64,000 nt of DNA from Micromonospora parva (GTDB lineage Bacteria; Actinomycetota; Actinomycetes; Mycobacteriales; Micromonosporaceae), in contig NZ_JNZS01000014.1 of NCBI RefSeq assembly GCF_000718515.1, forward strand, positions 62,001-126,000, written 5' to 3'. Below are positions 9,350 to 19,412 of the stretch, one piece after another. The notes beneath the pieces are model-generated. The model was not told where the DNA came from, did no database searches, and saw only the letters and a list, made by a program, of their open reading frames with translations. Made by a program: the position numbers and the translations under genes. Positions within the stretch are counted from its first letter, which is position 1; every line of letters begins with the position of its first letter.

Positions 9350-10101
9350 GCCCGCGAATCCTCGCCGCCACCACCGGCCGCATCCTTCGTCAGCTCCGGC
9401 ACGACCGGCGGACCATCGCGCTGCTCGTGGTGGTGCCGGCCGTCCTGCTCACCCTGGTCTACTTCATGTACGCCGACCAGCCGACCCCGCCCGGTCAGCC
9501 GAGCACCTTCGACCGGATCGCGCTGGTGATGCTCGGCATCTTCCCCTTCGTGATCATGTTTCTGGTGACCAGCATCGCCATGCTGCGCGAACGCACCTCG
9601 GGCACGTTGGAGCGGCTGCTCACCACCCCGCTGGGCAAGCTCGACCTGCTCTTCGGGTACGGCATCGCGTTCGGGCTGGCCGCCGCCGTGCAGGCCGCCG
9701 TCGCCGCCGCCGTGGCGTACTGGATCTTCGGTCTGGAGACCGCCGGCAGCATCGGGCTGGTGATCGGGATCGCCGTGCTCGACGCGGTGCTCGGCGTCGC
9801 CCTCGGGCTGCTGTGCAGTGCCTTCGCCCGCACCGAGTTCCAGGCAGTACAGTTCCTGCCGGTCGTGGTGATCCCCCAACTGCTGCTCTGCGGGCTGTTC
9901 GTGGCCCGCGACCAGATGGCCGGCTGGCTCCAGGCGCTCAGTGACGCCTTCCCCCTGTCGTACGCCATCGAGGCTTTGCAGGAGGTCGGTGCCCACGCCG
10001 AACCGACCGGCCGGATGTGGCGGGATGTCGCGGTGGTGCTCGGCGCGGTGGTGCTGGCGCTGGTGCTCGCGGCGGCGACCCTGCGCCGACGCAGCGGCTG
10101 A
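9346..10101 (+). CDS. ABC-2 type permease
   Basis: 251 aa with about six membrane segments: ~24-42, 62-82, 105-132, 139-165, 171-187 and 224-244. The MLRERTSGTLERLLTTPLGKLDLLFGY stretch between helices 2 and 3 is the hallmark of ABC-2 permeases. It is the membrane partner of the ATPase just upstream, with which it shares a 4-bp overlap. Confidence 0.93.
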   Translation: MSPRILAATTGRILRQLRHDRRTIALLVVVPAVLLTLVYFMYADQPTPPGQPSTFDRIALVMLGIFPFVIMFLVTSIAMLRERTSGTLERLLTTPLGKLDLLFGYGIAFGLAAAVQAAVAAAVAYWIFGLETAGSIGLVIGIAVLDAVLGVALGLLCSAFARTEFQAVQFLPVVVIPQLLLCGLFVARDQMAGWLQALSDAFPLSYAIEALQEVGAHAEPTGRMWRDVAVVLGAVVLALVLAAATLRRRSG

Positions 10102-10197
10102 CCGCCGACGCCGGGGGCGGCGGCCGGCACGGCTGCTGACCCCGGCGTTGACCGGGCCGGCCCACCACGGGCCCAGGCGGACGAACGAAGGGCGGCG

Positions 10198-10794
10198 ATG
10201 ACGCGGCGAACCGGCCGGCGACCCGGCAAACCGGGCACCCGGGAGGCGATCCTCGACGCGGCGCGGGCGGCGTTCGCCGAACGGGGCTTCGACGCCGCCT
10301 CGATCCGGGCCATCGCCGGCACGGCTGAGGTCGATCCCGCCCTGGTGCACCACTACTTCGGCAGCAAGGACCAGCTCTTCCTGGCCGCGATGAACTTTCC
10401 GGTCGACCCCGGTCAGCTGGTGCCGAAAGTGCTCGCCGGTGACCGGGACGCCGTCGGCGAGCGGATGGTGCGTACGTTCCTCGGCGTCTGGGACTCCCCG
10501 GCCGGCAGCGCCGCGCAGGCACTGCTGCGCTCCGCGGTGAGCAACGAGTGGACGGCTCGACTGCTGCGGGAGTTCGTCACCACCCAGGTGCTGCGCCGGG
10601 TACTCGAAAACCTCGACGTCGATCCGGCCGAGCTGCCGCTGCGGGGCTCCCTGGTGGCCAGCCAGATGATCGGCCTGGCCATGATGCGGCACGTGGTACG
10701 CCTTGAGCCGGTCGCCTCGGCCGACCCGGAAACCCTGGCGGTCATGGTCGGCCCCACGATCCAGCGTTACCTCACCGGCCCCCTGCCCACCTAG
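10198..10794 (+). CDS. TetR family transcriptional regulator
   Basis: 198 aa. The N-terminal domain (residues ~14-60) is a classic TetR helix-turn-helix: REAILDAARAAFAERGFDAASIRAIA...VDPALVHHYFGSKDQLF. The C-terminal domain would bind a small ligand and dimerise. It is third in the exporter operon, 96 bp after the permease, and probably represses it through the GTTGA/TCAAC palindrome upstream of the ATPase gene. Confidence 0.93.
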   Translation: MTRRTGRRPGKPGTREAILDAARAAFAERGFDAASIRAIAGTAEVDPALVHHYFGSKDQLFLAAMNFPVDPGQLVPKVLAGDRDAVGERMVRTFLGVWDSPAGSAAQALLRSAVSNEWTARLLREFVTTQVLRRVLENLDVDPAELPLRGSLVASQMIGLAMMRHVVRLEPVASADPETLAVMVGPTIQRYLTGPLPT

Positions 10795-10819
10795 CCCCCT
10801 CGACCCCAACCCCCTCCCG

Positions 10820-10888
10820 CGATCTTGCACTTTCTGCGCCGACATAAGGGATGCAAATCGCATATCGGCAACCGAAAGTGCAAGATCG
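10820..10888. repeat. Palindromic intergenic repeat, copy R1
   Basis: Arms GATCTTGCACTTTC (10821-10834) and GAAAGTGCAAGATC (10874-10887) are perfect complements. Inner GCCGA/TCGGC can extend the stem after a 3-nt bulge on each side. It sits between the convergent TetR and DUF2470 genes. Two relatives lie at 50546-50621 and 62352-62421. Confidence 0.85.
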
Positions 10889-10916
10889 GCGCGGCAGAGG
10901 GCCGGGGCCTGGGGGG

Positions 10917-11666
10917 TTAGTGGGGTGGGTGGGTGGCGGCAGTGAGTCGCAGTGGGGGGAGCAGACGGGGGAGGTCGGCCGGGTCGGCCAGCGGGTTCGG
11001 GAAGGTCAGCCGGACCCGACGTCGGGCACCGGGTCGACCGAGGGCGACCAGCAGCCCGTAGCGGTCGATGCGCACCACCCGGGGAGGTCCGTCCGGGGTC
11101 TGCCCGGTCAACCCGAGCTGCTGGCACAGGTACTCGGTCACCTGGGCGCCGTGGCACTCGGCGAGGTCGGCGAGCAGACGGGCCTCGACCGGGTGCACCG
11201 GGTCCGGCTCGGCCTCGGCGTACGCCACCGGGTCGATCCGGTGCACGACGCCGGCCCGCTCCCAACGGACCTCGACCACCTCGAAGCGGAACAACCGGAA
11301 CCGGGTGCCCAGGTCGAGCAGGTCCCCGGTCGGCTCGACCGCGGCGAAGTCGACAGCGCCCTGGCGGGCCTCGTCGCCGCGCAGCTCGGCCGCCCAGCCG
11401 GACACCCAGGCCCGCCCCAGGCCGGGCGCACCGGCGGCGGGCGGCAGGTCGAGCACGTCGAGCACCACCGCGACGTCACCGCTGCCGGGCGCCGGTTGCA
11501 GGGCGGCGGCCAGGTGACTGGCCACCGGCACCAGCAACAGCACCCGCCCGTCCGAGTCGGTGACGTGCCGGGCGTGGTGCGGGCCCGGCCGGTGGGCCAG
11601 GTGCACCAGACCGGGCAGGCGGCCGGCGACGAGGGTACGGACGATCTCGGCGGAGTTGGGCCGCAT
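10917..11666 (-). CDS. DUF2470 domain protein, probable haem/iron-related
   Basis: 249 aa. The C-terminal third (HPVEARLLADLAECHGAQVTEY...RIDRYGLLVAL...VRLTFPNPLADPADL) matches the DUF2470 domain found in HugZ-like haem-utilisation and related FMN-binding split-barrel proteins. The N-terminal part (AHRPGPHHARHVTDSDGRVLLLVP) looks like the split-barrel half. Both assignments are from memory of the families. The ATG has AGGAGGT 7 nt upstream, and an iron box lies 18-36 bp upstream, so iron repression is expected. Confidence 0.75.
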   Translation of the reverse strand: MRPNSAEIVRTLVAGRLPGLVHLAHRPGPHHARHVTDSDGRVLLLVPVASHLAAALQPAPGSGDVAVVLDVLDLPPAAGAPGLGRAWVSGWAAELRGDEARQGAVDFAAVEPTGDLLDLGTRFRLFRFEVVEVRWERAGVVHRIDPVAYAEAEPDPVHPVEARLLADLAECHGAQVTEYLCQQLGLTGQTPDGPPRVVRIDRYGLLVALGRPGARRRVRLTFPNPLADPADLPRLLPPLRLTAATHPPH

Positions 11667-11683
11667 GGGCGCGACCTCCTTAG

Positions 11684-11702
11684 AAGGTTAGGCTTACCTA
11701 AC
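11684..11702 (-). promoter_or_regulatory. Iron box (DtxR/IdeR/DmdR operator)
   Basis: Read on minus the site is GTTAGGTAAGCCTAACCTT, very close to the IdeR/DmdR consensus TTAGGTTAGGCTAACCTAA. It lies just upstream of the DUF2470 gene. Confidence 0.8.
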
Positions 11703-11750
11703 CCGGAGCCTAGAGCACCCGACCGTCGGCGTCCACCACACCGCAGCACC

Positions 11751-13526
11751 TCACCGGGTCTGCTCCAACCAGGAGGCGTAGAGCAGCCCGTACACCGAGT
11801 CGGCGTCGCGGACCAGCTCGTCGTGCGGGCCGCGCTGCACCACCCGACCCCGGTCCACCACGATCACCTCGTCGGCGGCCTGCGCCGTGGAGAGCCGGTG
11901 CGCGATCGCGAGGGTGGTCCGGCCCCGGGTGACCGCGTCCAGCGTGCGCTGCAACCGCACCTCCGTCGCCGGGTCCACCGCGCTGGTCGCCTCGTCGAGC
12001 ACGAGCAGATCCGGGTCAGCCACGTACGCGCGGGCCAACGCGACAAGCTGACGCTCGCCGACGCTGAGCGCCTCGCCGCGCTCCCCGACGGGAGTGTCCA
12101 GGCCCGCCGGCAGACCCTCCAGCCAGTCCGACAGACCCAGCTCGGTGAAAGCGGTGCTCAGCTGCTCGTCGGTCAACTCCGGCCGAGCGAAACGGACGTT
12201 GTCCCCCACTGTCGCGTCGAACAGGAACCCGTCCTGCGGCACCATCACCACGCGCGAGCGCAGCGAATCGAACCGGACATCCGTCAACGGCACCCCGGAC
12301 AGCAGCACCGCCCCGGCCGACGGGTCCATCAGCCGGGTCAGCAGCTTGGCGAACGTGGTCTTGCCGCTGCCGGTCTCACCGACCACCGCCACCCGACTCT
12401 TCGCCGCGATCTCCAGCTCGATGTCGTGCAACACCGGCGGCCCACCCGGATAGGCGAACCGCACCCCGGTGAACCGGATGTCCAGCGGCCCGCCCGGCAA
12501 CTCCCGCCCCTGCTCCCCCGGGTCGGCCACGTCCGGGGCGACGTCCAGCACGTCCAACACCCGACGCCAGCCGGCAATCGCGTTCTGCGCCTCGTTGAGC
12601 ACCTCGGTGGCGATCTGCACCGGCTGGATGAAGAGCGTCACCAGGAAGAGGAACGCGGTCAGCTGGCCGATCGACAGCGTGCCGTCCACCCCCAACACCA
12701 CACCCAGCACCACCACGCCGGCCAGCGCCAGCCCCGCCGCCAACTCCCCGACCGAGCTGCCCACGATGCTGATCCGGATCGCCCGCTGCTGCGCCAGCCG
12801 CTGCTTGTCGATCGCCTCGTCCAGCCGCCGCTCCGTACGCCCGGCGATCCCGTACGCCCGGATCACCGGCGCGCCCACCACGCTCTCGCCGATCGCGCCG
12901 AGCAGCGTCCCGGTGCGCTGGCGCACCGTCGCGTACGCCGAGCCGAGGCGACGTTGCAACTGCCGGATGACGAACACCGCCGGCAGGAACGCGGCCAGCA
13001 CCACCAGTGTCAACTGCCAGGAGTACGCCAGCATGACGGCGGTGGTGACCACCAGCTGACCCAGGTTGACCAGCAGGATCACCCCGCCCCACTGGAGGAA
13101 CTGGGTGATCTGGTCGACGTCGCTGGTCACCCGCGAGACCAGCGAACCCCGCCGCTCCGACTGCTGGTGCAACATCGACAGGTCGTGCACGTGCCGGAAC
13201 GCCCGCGTCCGGACATTGGCCAGCGCCGTCTCGCTGACCGTGAACAGCCGGCGCATCATCAGGTAGCCGCAGATCGTGGTGATCGTCAGGATCGCCGCGG
13301 TGATCGCCACCACCGTCCAGACCACGGTCAGATTCAGACCGCCGACGAGGCCCCGGTCGATGCCCTGCTGCACCGCCACCGGCACGGCGACCCGACCGAC
13401 CATGTAGACCAACGCCAGGCCCAACGTGCCGGCCAGCCCGATCCGTAGCTCCGGCGAGAGCGCCAGGCCCCGACGCAGGGTCTGCCAGGTCGTCTCCTCC
13501 CGCTGCCCGCGCTCCTCGACACTCAC
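11751..13526 (-). CDS. ABC exporter half-transporter with catalytic NBD (heterodimer subunit)
   Basis: 591 aa. A six-helix exporter domain (residues ~25-310) is fused to an NBD: Walker A GETGSGKTT, signature LSVGERQ, Walker B LLVLDEATSAVD and switch AHRLS. Catalytic Glu and His are present, but the signature is off consensus. It pairs with the upstream gene, whose NBD has the opposite defects. The GTG at 13526 has AAAGG 9 nt upstream, from the joint repeat; a second GTG at 13586 inside the repeat is also in frame with GGAAGG upstream, so a 20-residue longer form is possible. Confidence 0.92.
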   Translation of the reverse strand: MSVEERGQREETTWQTLRRGLALSPELRIGLAGTLGLALVYMVGRVAVPVAVQQGIDRGLVGGLNLTVVWTVVAITAAILTITTICGYLMMRRLFTVSETALANVRTRAFRHVHDLSMLHQQSERRGSLVSRVTSDVDQITQFLQWGGVILLVNLGQLVVTTAVMLAYSWQLTLVVLAAFLPAVFVIRQLQRRLGSAYATVRQRTGTLLGAIGESVVGAPVIRAYGIAGRTERRLDEAIDKQRLAQQRAIRISIVGSSVGELAAGLALAGVVVLGVVLGVDGTLSIGQLTAFLFLVTLFIQPVQIATEVLNEAQNAIAGWRRVLDVLDVAPDVADPGEQGRELPGGPLDIRFTGVRFAYPGGPPVLHDIELEIAAKSRVAVVGETGSGKTTFAKLLTRLMDPSAGAVLLSGVPLTDVRFDSLRSRVVMVPQDGFLFDATVGDNVRFARPELTDEQLSTAFTELGLSDWLEGLPAGLDTPVGERGEALSVGERQLVALARAYVADPDLLVLDEATSAVDPATEVRLQRTLDAVTRGRTTLAIAHRLSTAQAADEVIVVDRGRVVQRGPHDELVRDADSVYGLLYASWLEQTR

Positions 13527-13534
13527 CGGGTCAC

Positions 13535-13588
13535 GCCTTTCGTTCGCGACTGCGGGGCTCCGCTTCGCTGCACTCCTCGCGCTCACCG
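13535..13588 (-). repeat. Operon-joint repeat, copy 2
   Basis: Same 54-bp element as at 5453-5506 apart from one base, in tandem with copy 3 at a 59-bp period. On minus, its AAAGG serves the GTG at 13526, and its own GTGAGCGCGAGG opening can act as a start codon in the same frame. Confidence 0.85.
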
Positions 13589-13593
13589 GGCCC

Positions 13594-13647
13594 GCCTTCC
13601 GTTCGCGACTGCGGGGCTCCGCTTCGCTGCACTCCTCGCGCTCACCG
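13594..13647 (-). repeat. Operon-joint repeat, copy 3
   Basis: Tandem partner of copy 2. On minus, its TGA (13642-13644) is the stop codon of the upstream ABC gene, and its terminal GGAAGG lies 8 nt before the GTG of copy 2. Confidence 0.85.
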
Positions 13648-15525
13648 GTCCACCTCGATTTCCAGGCCCGACGGCAGCGGCGCCACGTCGTCGCCGTACG
13701 AACTCTCCTGCGCGCGCTCGACCTCGGCCTGCTCGTAGGCGGTGACCAGGTCGACGTACCCGGGCACGGTGGCCAACAACTCGCTGTGGGTGCCCCGGGC
13801 GACCACCCGTCCCTGCTCCACGTAGATGACCTCGTCGGCGAGCGCGATGGTGGCCCGCCGGTACGCCACCACCAGGATCGACGCGGCCGGAACGCCCGCC
13901 GCCGCGGTCGACGACCGCAGCCCCGCCAGGATGGCCGCCTCCACTCGAGGATCGACAGCGCTCGTCGCGTCGTCGAGCACCAACAGGCGCGGTCGGCCGG
14001 CCAGCGCGCGGGCCAGGGTGAGCCGTTGGCGCTGACCGCCGGAGAGCGAGGTGCCCCGCTCGCCGACCATGGTGTCCAGACCGTCGGGCAGCGCGGCGAC
14101 GAACCCGTCCGCCTCGGCCAGCCGCAGCGCCGCCCACACCACCTCGTCGTCGACGCCGGGCCGGTCGAGGGCGATGTTGGCGCGGACCGTGTCGTCGAAG
14201 ATGAACGGCACCTGGGCGACCAGGGCCACCGTGCCGGCCAGCGAGGCGGAGGTCAGCTCGCGCACGTCCACGCCGTCCAGGCTCACCGTGCCGGAGTCCG
14301 GGTCGACGAGCCGCACCGCCAGCGAGGCGATGGTGGACTTGCCGGCGCCGGTGGGCCCGACCAGGGCCACCGTCCGACCGGACGGCACCGTGAAGCCGAC
14401 CTCGCCGAGGACCTGCGCGCCGGGCGGGTGTGCTTCGGCGGGCGGGTAGGAGTAGTGCACGTCGTGGAAGGTGAGGGTGGCCGGCGCGGTCTCGTTCGGG
14501 TCGAGCACCCGCTGCCCGTACGGCATCTCGCCGGTGGCGTCGAGCACCCGGCGGACCCGGTCCCAGCCGGCGACGCTGCGCGGCAGCTCGGCCAGCACCC
14601 AACCGATGGCCCGCACCGGAAACGCCAGCACGGTGAAGAGGAAGGCCACGCTGACCAGCTCGGTCACGCTGATCGCGCCCTGGCGCAGCCGGAACGCCCC
14701 GACCACCAGCACGGCGAGGGTGCCGAGGCTGGGCAGGGTCTCCAACAGCGGGTCGAAGATGCCGCGCAGCCGACCGACCGCGATCAACGAATCGCGCAGC
14801 TCACCGGCTCGGCCCGCGAACCGGGCGGTCTCCTGGGCCTCGCGACCCATCGTCTTGACCACCAGGGCCCCGTCGAAGCTCTCGTGGGCGATGCCGCTGA
14901 CCTCGGCGCGCAGCCGCTGCGCCCGGGCCTGCCGGGGTGCCATCCGGCGGGAGTAGATGACGTTGAGCGCGAACAGCGCGGGGAAGACCGCGAGGCCGAC
15001 CAGGGCGAGCGCCCAGTCGGTGGCGAAGAGCGACACGATCGCGCCGACCAGCATCACCAACGTGCCGACGGCGAACGGCAGTGGCGCGATCGGGTACCAG
15101 GCCGCCTCCACGTCGGAGTTGGCGTTGGACAGCAGGGTGCCGGTGGAGTTGCGGTGGTGCCAGGACAGCGGCAGCTCCAGGTACCGACGGGTGACCCGGC
15201 GGCGGTAGGAGGCCTGGAGGCGGTACTGCATGTAGCCGGCGCCGAGCCGGCGGCCGAAGATGCCCGCGACCCGCAGCACGCTGATCCCGAACAACGCGGT
15301 CGCGGCCAGCGCCAGGGTGCCGGCGCCCACCTCGCCGCGTTCGATGGCCGGAAGCGCCACCTCACCGACGACCGACCCGACGACCCGGGCGCTGACGATG
15401 ATCATCCCGCCGAAGAGCACGCTGCCGACGACCGCCACCGAGAAGATCCGCGGCTGCTCACGGATCGCCTGTCGCAGAACCCCCAGCCCTCGACTGAGAA
15501 CGTCCCGACTTGTCTTGCTCGCCAC
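13642..15525 (-). CDS. ABC exporter half-transporter with degenerate NBD (heterodimer subunit)
   Basis: 627 aa. Exporter membrane domain (~25-325), then an NBD with Walker A GPTGAGKST and an intact LSGGQRQ signature. Walker B reads LLVLDDATSAVD (Asp for catalytic Glu), and the switch His is replaced (VVAYRRAT). With the downstream partner this gives one consensus and one degenerate ATP site, as in TM287/288 or LmrCD. Substrate unknown. The GTG start has GGGGGAG 4 nt upstream. A possible minus-strand promoter, CTGACC then TAATTA 17 bp on, lies at 15542-15575. Confidence 0.92.
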   Translation of the reverse strand: MASKTSRDVLSRGLGVLRQAIREQPRIFSVAVVGSVLFGGMIIVSARVVGSVVGEVALPAIERGEVGAGTLALAATALFGISVLRVAGIFGRRLGAGYMQYRLQASYRRRVTRRYLELPLSWHHRNSTGTLLSNANSDVEAAWYPIAPLPFAVGTLVMLVGAIVSLFATDWALALVGLAVFPALFALNVIYSRRMAPRQARAQRLRAEVSGIAHESFDGALVVKTMGREAQETARFAGRAGELRDSLIAVGRLRGIFDPLLETLPSLGTLAVLVVGAFRLRQGAISVTELVSVAFLFTVLAFPVRAIGWVLAELPRSVAGWDRVRRVLDATGEMPYGQRVLDPNETAPATLTFHDVHYSYPPAEAHPPGAQVLGEVGFTVPSGRTVALVGPTGAGKSTIASLAVRLVDPDSGTVSLDGVDVRELTSASLAGTVALVAQVPFIFDDTVRANIALDRPGVDDEVVWAALRLAEADGFVAALPDGLDTMVGERGTSLSGGQRQRLTLARALAGRPRLLVLDDATSAVDPRVEAAILAGLRSSTAAAGVPAASILVVAYRRATIALADEVIYVEQGRVVARGTHSELLATVPGYVDLVTAYEQAEVERAQESSYGDDVAPLPSGLEIEVDR

Positions 15526-15684
15526 GCTCTCCCCCGCCGTAAGCCGTAATTATCTCCCTCATCCTTACCGGTCAGGGCCAGCACCGCCGACCCTGACTGG
15601 ATATGTCGACCGTCACGTACCGGACGGCGGCGTCCGAGGGCGGCGACCGGCGTCCGTCGGCGCGCGCCGACGGGCCACCGGGCC

Positions 15685-15690
15685 TACGAT
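15685..15690 (+). promoter_or_regulatory. Putative leaderless -10 box (TACGAT)
   Basis: TACGAT ends 6 nt before the ATG at 15697, as expected for a leaderless actinobacterial transcript. Confidence 0.45.
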
Positions 15691-15696
15691 CGGGCC

Positions 15697-16326
15697 ATGC
15701 CGCGGTACGCCCGAGCCGAGCGCGAGGCGCTGGCCGATCTTCTGCTGGCCCTCGGGCCGGACGCCCCGACGATCAACGAGGGCTGGGCGACCCGTGACCT
15801 CGCCGCTCATCTGGTGCTGCGGGAGCGCCGTCCGGACGCGGCGGGTGGGATCCTGCTGCCGCCGCTGCGCGGATACGCCGAGCGGGTCCGGCAGCGCCTC
15901 GCCGCACAGGGGTACCCCGAACTGGTGGCGCAGGTACGGCGCCCGCCGCTGTGGAGCCCGGTCAGCAATCCGCTGACCGACGAACTGGCCAACACGATGG
16001 AGTTCTTCATCCACCACGAGGACGTCCGACGGGCCGGCTCCGGGTGGCAGCCGCGCGATCTGCCCACCGGTTTGCAGAGCGCGCTCTGGAAACGCGTGGC
16101 CCCGATGGCCCGGCTGGCCCTGCGCCGTTTTCCGGCGGACCTCCTCGTGCAGGCGCCCGGCCACGGTGAGATCTCCGTCGGTCGCGGCGGTGAGCCGCTG
16201 CGCCTGGTGGGCTCCCCGGGGGAGTTGGTGCTGTTCCTGTCCGGCCGGCAACGGGTGGCCCGGGTCCAACTGAACGGCTCGACGGAGGTGGCGGGACGAC
16301 TGCGCGACGCCAGCCTGGGAATGTGA
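15697..16326 (+). CDS. TIGR03085-like metal-binding protein (DinB/maleylpyruvate isomerase fold)
   Basis: 209 aa. The opening (ERxALADLLLALGPDAPTINEGWATRDLAAHLVLRERRPDAA) and the central NTMEFFIHHEDVRRA are typical of the actinobacterial TIGR03085 family, related to mycothiol-dependent maleylpyruvate isomerase. Conserved His residues in AAHL and IHHEDVRR are the probable metal ligands. The reaction is unknown. The gene stands alone, divergent from the ABC exporter, and is followed by a hairpin. Confidence 0.8.
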   Translation: MPRYARAEREALADLLLALGPDAPTINEGWATRDLAAHLVLRERRPDAAGGILLPPLRGYAERVRQRLAAQGYPELVAQVRRPPLWSPVSNPLTDELANTMEFFIHHEDVRRAGSGWQPRDLPTGLQSALWKRVAPMARLALRRFPADLLVQAPGHGEISVGRGGEPLRLVGSPGELVLFLSGRQRVARVQLNGSTEVAGRLRDASLGM

Positions 16327-16348
16327 CCGTCTGTACGGAAACGGTCAC
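16323..16348 (+). terminator. Hairpin at the end of the TIGR03085 gene
   Basis: GTGACCGT and ACGGTCAC form a perfect 8-bp stem with a 10-nt loop, overlapping the stop codon. No T tract follows, but the position fits a terminator. Confidence 0.45.
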
Positions 16349-16453
16349 TGAATAGCTGTCGGATTCCCCACACCCAGCGAAGCACGCTGATACGCCCTCC
16401 CGTACGCTTCACCGCGCCGCGCCGCGCCGGGCGGCACGGAGTGGGGGCACACT

Positions 16454-17401
16454 GTGCGGGACTTCGCGATTTCGGCGCTGCGGGAACCGCCGTTCCCCAC
16501 GGGGCGCCATGGTGCCACGGACCAAGTGGCGAGTGAGAGCATCGAGTGGGCACGCACGTTCGGGCTGGTCGATTCCGGCCAACGTGTGTACCGGCTGGAA
16601 CGGGCCGACGCCGCCGGCCTGGCCGGCCGCGCCTGCCCGGACGGCTCGGTGGAGGGGCTTCGGCTGCTCACCGACCTGATCAGCTGGCTCTTCGTGATGG
16701 ATGACGCCTGCGACGAGGACGGCCTCGGCGCCGACCCGGCGCGGTTGGGACCGGCGATCAGCACCCTGCTCGACGTGCTCGACCGGTGCGGTGACCCGGA
16801 CGTGGCACCGCCCGCCGTCGGGCCCCTGGGTGACGCGCTGCACGACCTCTGCCGCCGGACCCGGCTGCACGATCACGCCGGGCTGCTCCTGCGGTTCGTC
16901 AGCCAGATGCGGGAGTATCTGTTGGCGCTGCTCTGGGAGGCGGGCAACCGGGAACGTCGGCGCGTGCCCGAGATGGCGGAGTACGTCCAACTGCGCCGGC
17001 ACATCGGCGGTGTGCACCCCTGCCTCACCCTGACCGACCTGGCGTCGAGGCGACCCTCCGGGCCGACCCAACGCGCCGACCCGGGCCTGGCCACCCTCGA
17101 CCTACTGGCGGTGGACCTGGTCTGCTGGTGCAACGACCTCTTCTCGTACGGCAAGGAGAGTCAGGCCGACCCGGACGCGCACAACCTTGTCACGGTGATC
17201 GCCCAGGACAGCGAGGCGGACGAGGCGACCGCGCTGCGGAGCGCGGCGCACCGGTTCAACCAGGGTTTGGCGACGTACCTGGACGCGGAGGAGGCGCTCC
17301 GCGCCACCGGCGACGACCGGCTGCGCGACGCGTTGGTGGTCCGGCGCAACTGGGTCCGGGCCACCTACGACTGGTCAGTGGTGGCTGCCCGGTACGCCTG
17401 A
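16454..17401 (+). CDS. Class I terpene synthase (terpene cyclase)
   Basis: 315 aa, about the length of single-domain bacterial cyclases. The Mg2+-binding Asp-rich motif is D83-D84-A-C-D87-E88 (preceded by WLFVM). The NSE triad is N227-D-L-F-S231-Y-G-K-E235. A pyrophosphate-sensing Arg lies at R181, exactly 46 residues before N227, and an RY pair is at the C-terminus. It would ionise and cyclise a prenyl diphosphate, most likely FPP or GPP; the product cannot be predicted. No prenyltransferase or P450 is next to it. GTG start with GGAGTGGGGG about 6 nt upstream. Convergent or co-directional neighbours do not suggest a larger cluster. Confidence 0.9.
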   Translation: MRDFAISALREPPFPTGRHGATDQVASESIEWARTFGLVDSGQRVYRLERADAAGLAGRACPDGSVEGLRLLTDLISWLFVMDDACDEDGLGADPARLGPAISTLLDVLDRCGDPDVAPPAVGPLGDALHDLCRRTRLHDHAGLLLRFVSQMREYLLALLWEAGNRERRRVPEMAEYVQLRRHIGGVHPCLTLTDLASRRPSGPTQRADPGLATLDLLAVDLVCWCNDLFSYGKESQADPDAHNLVTVIAQDSEADEATALRSAAHRFNQGLATYLDAEEALRATGDDRLRDALVVRRNWVRATYDWSVVAARYA

Positions 17402-17495
17402 TCGACCGTACCGGTTGGTGGGATGGGACGGCCGGACGATCACCAGGGCTAGCCGATGCATGGCGACAGGCAATACTCTTCGGTAACCATCATGA

Positions 17496-17511
17496 CGTGA
17501 CGACCGTCACG
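17496..17511. promoter_or_regulatory. Perfect 16-bp palindrome upstream of acyl-CoA ligase
   Basis: CGTGACG-AC-CGTCACG has perfect 7-bp arms and lies 28 bp before the ATG at 17539. It could bind a dimeric regulator such as a TetR/FadR-type protein, but it also spans an alternative GTG start at 17497. Confidence 0.4.
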
Positions 17512-17538
17512 CCACCACCCCCGAAGGCGGCTACAGCG

Positions 17539-19365
<1,827 letters not shown>

Positions 19366-19372
19366 CGCCGTC

Positions 19373-19412
19373 GAGGGCCCCGTGCCCGGCTCCCGGCCGG
19401 CACGGGGCCCTC
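19373..19412. terminator. Strong bidirectional hairpin between fadD-like gene and ltrA
   Basis: GAGGGCCCCGTGCC (19373-19386) and GGCACGGGGCCCTC (19399-19412) form a perfect 14-bp stem around a 12-nt loop. It lies 8 bp after the ligase stop and runs into the ltrA stop codon. Confidence 0.8.

Noticed and set aside
10851..13448. 865-codon open frame on plus, antisense to the DUF2470 and ABC genes
   Set aside because: Same cause; begins inside palindrome R1 and has no recognisable motif.
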